22,974 nt of DNA from Azohydromonas lata NBRC 102462 (GTDB lineage: Bacteria > Pseudomonadota > Gammaproteobacteria > Burkholderiales > Burkholderiaceae_C): the NCBI GenBank assembly GCA_945878385.1, contig CAMCTE010000014.1:1-22974 (forward strand), written 5' to 3'. The translations under genes were made by a program, and so were the position numbers. A model generated the notes under the pieces. That model was not told the origin of the DNA and ran no database searches. It saw only the letters and a list, made by a program, of their open reading frames with translations. Below, one piece after another: positions 20,962 through 22,974 of this stretch (positions are counted from its first letter, which is position 1; the number at the start of each line of letters is the position of its first letter).

Positions 20962-22974
20962 TGGTGGCCTCCGGACTGCGCCATCTCGAAGACCTGGAGC
21001 AGGCCCTTCAGTGGCTGAGCCGCACCGGTGCGTGCCGCGTGGTGGTGGACAGCCGTCAAGTGAAGCCGGGTGACGCATTCGTGGCCTGGCCCGGCGCCGC
21101 CCATGATGCGCGGCGCTTCGTGACGCAGGCCCTTGCTGCTGGCGCCAGTGCCTGTCTGGTGGCCGCAGAAGGCGTGGAAGTCTGGGGGCTGGATGACGAA
21201 CGCGTGGCGGCGATGCTTGGGCTCAAGCGCCACCTGGGCGCGCTGTGCTCTGCTTTTCATGGGTATCCATCGTCACAGATGGAGGTGGTGGCCGTCACCG
21301 GCACCAATGGAAAAACTTCGACTGCCTGGTGGCTGGCGCAGGCCTCGGGTTTTTTGGGTGCGCGCAGTGGTCTGATGGGCACCTTGGGCATCGGCGAGCC
21401 GCCGGTGGGTGAGCGGGCTGGAGCCTGGCAGGCCACCGGCCTGACCACGCCAGACCCTGCTGCCCTGCACGAAGGTTTGGCTTTGTTCCTGCGGCGTGGT
21501 GTTGGTCGCTGCGCCATCGAGGCGTCGTCGATCGGCATTGAAGAGCACCGCCTGGACGCCTTGCAGATCAGGGTGGCGCTGTTCACCAACTTCACGCAAG
21601 ACCATCTGGACTATCACGGCACGATGGAGCGTTACTGGGCTGCCAAGCGCCGGTTGTTCGATTGGCCTTCCCTGAAGGCGGCGGTGATCAATGTGGACGA
21701 TCCGCTGGGGCGCCAGTTGTGCGAAGACCTGCGTGTGCAGCGCCCTGAACTGGACATCTGGACGGTGGGTCTGACCCATGGCGCTCGCCTGCGGGTCCCG
21801 TCCATGCGCCATACGGCCACAGGCTTGCATTTGGGTGTTCAGGAAGCGGGCGGCCCGTTGTTCACGGTGGAAGTTCCCTTTGCAGGCGACTACAACGCGC
21901 TCAATCTCTTGGGTGTGGTGGCAGGGCTTCGCGCCCTGGGTCACGCCTTGCCGGAAGTGCTGGACGTGCTTCCTCGCCTGACCGGCGTGCCGGGTCGGAT
22001 GCAGGCCCAAGGCGGCGCCGGTGAACCATTGGCCCTGGTGGACTATGCCCACACGCCCGATGCGCTGGAAAAGGCGCTCCGTGCCTTGCGCCCTTTGGCG
22101 CAAGCCCGAGGAGGCCGGTTGTGGTGCGTGTTCGGTTGCGGGGGAGACCGCGATCGCAGCAAGCGGCCGCAGATGGGAGCGATTGCGGCACGGTTGGCCG
22201 ATGAAGTGATGCTGACCAGCGACAACCCCCGCAACGAGGACCCGGTGACCATCCTGGCCGATATCCGGGCGGGCGTCGAATCCTCGGCTCGGGTGGCCTG
22301 TCAGGCCGACCGCGCCACTGCCATCCGCGATGCGCTGGAACGGGCGGCCTGCCGGGATGTCGTGCTGGTGGCCGGCAAGGGCCACGAGGACTACCAGGAA
22401 GTCAGGGGCGTTCGACATGCCTGCAACGACGCCGAGCTGGTGGCCCAAGGATTGAAGATGCGGTCTGCAGCGGGCTTCATGACGCTTCAGGATATGGCCG
22501 CTTGTGTGGGCGCTGAAGTGCAGTTGCATGGGAACGGCCACACGCCCATCCAGCGCGTGCACACCGACACCCGCACCCTGCAGGTGGGCGACCTCTATGT
22601 GGCGCTGCGTGGCGAGCGCTTCGATGGGCATGACTTCCTGCCGCAGGCTCGCCAGTCCGGTGCCTGGGCGGCGCTGGCAGAGCGAGGGCTGGCTGAAGCG
22701 GGTGTGCCGGGCCTGCAAGTGGGCGACAGCCTGCAGGGCCTGCAGGCCCTGGCCGAGGGTTGGCGGGCCCAGTTGCGCCTGCCGGTGATTGGGGTGACCG
22801 GCAGCAATGGCAAGACGACGGTGACGCAGATGACCGCGTCCATCCTGCGTGCTTGGTGCGGCGACCGCGCCGGTTACACGCGCGGCAACCTGAACAACTA
22901 CATCGGTGTGCCGCTGAGTGTGCTGTCTTTGCGCGCCGGAGCGGCGCACGGCCACCAAGCGGCCGTGCTGGAGT
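20961..22974 (+). CDS. murE-murF: fused MurE-MurF: UDP-MurNAc-tripeptide synthetase / UDP-MurNAc-pentapeptide ligase, 3' truncated
   Basis: One uninterrupted frame of 671 codons encodes two successive Mur ligases and runs off the window edge. The MurE part (about 1-500) adds meso-diaminopimelate to UDP-MurNAc-L-Ala-D-Glu. It has the ATP loop GTNGKTS (114-120), the carboxylated-lysine region with Lys229 (YWAAKRR), the DAP-recognition motif DNPR (421-424) and GKGHEDYQ. The MurF part begins near Met507 (MTLQDMAACVGAEV) and shows GSNGKTT (614-620) and GNLNNYIGVPLSVL; it adds D-Ala-D-Ala. I found no stop codon or Shine-Dalgarno at the junction (22458-22480), so a true fusion is read. Such fusions are known in Burkholderiales, including Bordetella. 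The start shares one base with the ftsI stop. Confidence 0.95.
   Translation, partial: MVASGLRHLEDLEQALQWLSRTGACRVVVDSRQVKPGDAFVAWPGAAHDARRFVTQALAAGASACLVAAEGVEVWGLDDERVAAMLGLKRHLGALCSAFHGYPSSQMEVVAVTGTNGKTSTAWWLAQASGFLGARSGLMGTLGIGEPPVGERAGAWQATGLTTPDPAALHEGLALFLRRGVGRCAIEASSIGIEEHRLDALQIRVALFTNFTQDHLDYHGTMERYWAAKRRLFDWPSLKAAVINVDDPLGRQLCEDLRVQRPELDIWTVGLTHGARLRVPSMRHTATGLHLGVQEAGGPLFTVEVPFAGDYNALNLLGVVAGLRALGHALPEVLDVLPRLTGVPGRMQAQGGAGEPLALVDYAHTPDALEKALRALRPLAQARGGRLWCVFGCGGDRDRSKRPQMGAIAARLADEVMLTSDNPRNEDPVTILADIRAGVESSARVACQADRATAIRDALERAACRDVVLVAGKGHEDYQEVRGVRHACNDAELVAQGLKMRSAAGFMTLQDMAACVGAEVQLHGNGHTPIQRVHTDTRTLQVGDLYVALRGERFDGHDFLPQARQSGAWAALAERGLAEAGVPGLQVGDSLQGLQALAEGWRAQLRLPVIGVTGSNGKTTVTQMTASILRAWCGDRAGYTRGNLNNYIGVPLSVLSLRAGAAHGHQAAVLE

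Noticed and set aside
22440..22500. Separate murF gene starting at an internal ATG (22458 or 22479)
   Set aside because: There is no stop ending murE and no Shine-Dalgarno at the junction; the frame is continuous.
1..22974. tRNA genes, CRISPR arrays, insertion sequences, prophage or toxin-antitoxin modules
   Set aside because: I looked for these by eye and saw no supporting structure or recognisable proteins.

Overview
The window is GC-rich, densely packed chromosomal DNA from a betaproteobacterium. It is most likely of the order Burkholderiales, in or near Comamonadaceae or the Sphaerotilus/Leptothrix group. The evidence is the overall protein character, a fused murE-murF gene in the division cluster, a FadN-type beta-oxidation operon, a GltIJKL-type transporter and a bacterial type A RNase P RNA. 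The family placement is inference only; no search was run. I see no phage, IS, CRISPR, tRNA or plasmid features.

Layout: (1) Positions 1-4249 hold a plus-strand beta-oxidation operon: a 5'-truncated 3-hydroxyacyl-CoA dehydrogenase/enoyl-CoA hydratase fusion, a thiolase and an isomerase-like crotonase. (2) A YciA-type acyl-CoA thioesterase runs convergently to it. It is divergent from an ATM1-type ABC exporter across a 41-bp gap that seems to hold two back-to-back promoters. (3) At 6672-10841 lie a HypT-like LysR regulator and a glutamate/aspartate ABC importer, gltI-gltJ-gltK-gltL. An intrinsic terminator and a candidate second promoter separate gltI from gltJKL. (4) pyrC (dihydroorotase) is followed tail to tail, 4 bp away, by a minus-strand orphan B12-domain radical SAM protein with an unusual CX4CX2C motif. 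(5) The RNase P RNA gene rnpB lies at about 13897-14229, divergent from the radical SAM gene. A Bcr/CflA-type drug efflux gene starts within a few bases of its end. (6) A secreted proteinase-K-like serine protease follows and ends in a strong terminator. (7) An AT-rich intergenic region carries the mraZ promoter with 10-bp-spaced MraZ-like operator repeats. The start of the dcw cell-division/cell-wall cluster follows: mraZ, rsmH, ftsL, ftsI and a murE-murF fusion cut by the window edge. Every dcw junction overlaps by 1 or 4 bases.

Most of the window is core metabolism and cell-wall synthesis, and I find no clear previously undescribed multi-gene system. The items most worth a second look are the orphan radical SAM protein, a recurring promoter layout (a -10-like hexamer exactly 6 nt before an ATG) that predicts leaderless transcripts, the MraZ operator repeats over the -10, the split glt operon, the HypT-like regulator that appears to lack two of three redox methionines, and a patch of foreign-looking codon use inside rsmH.
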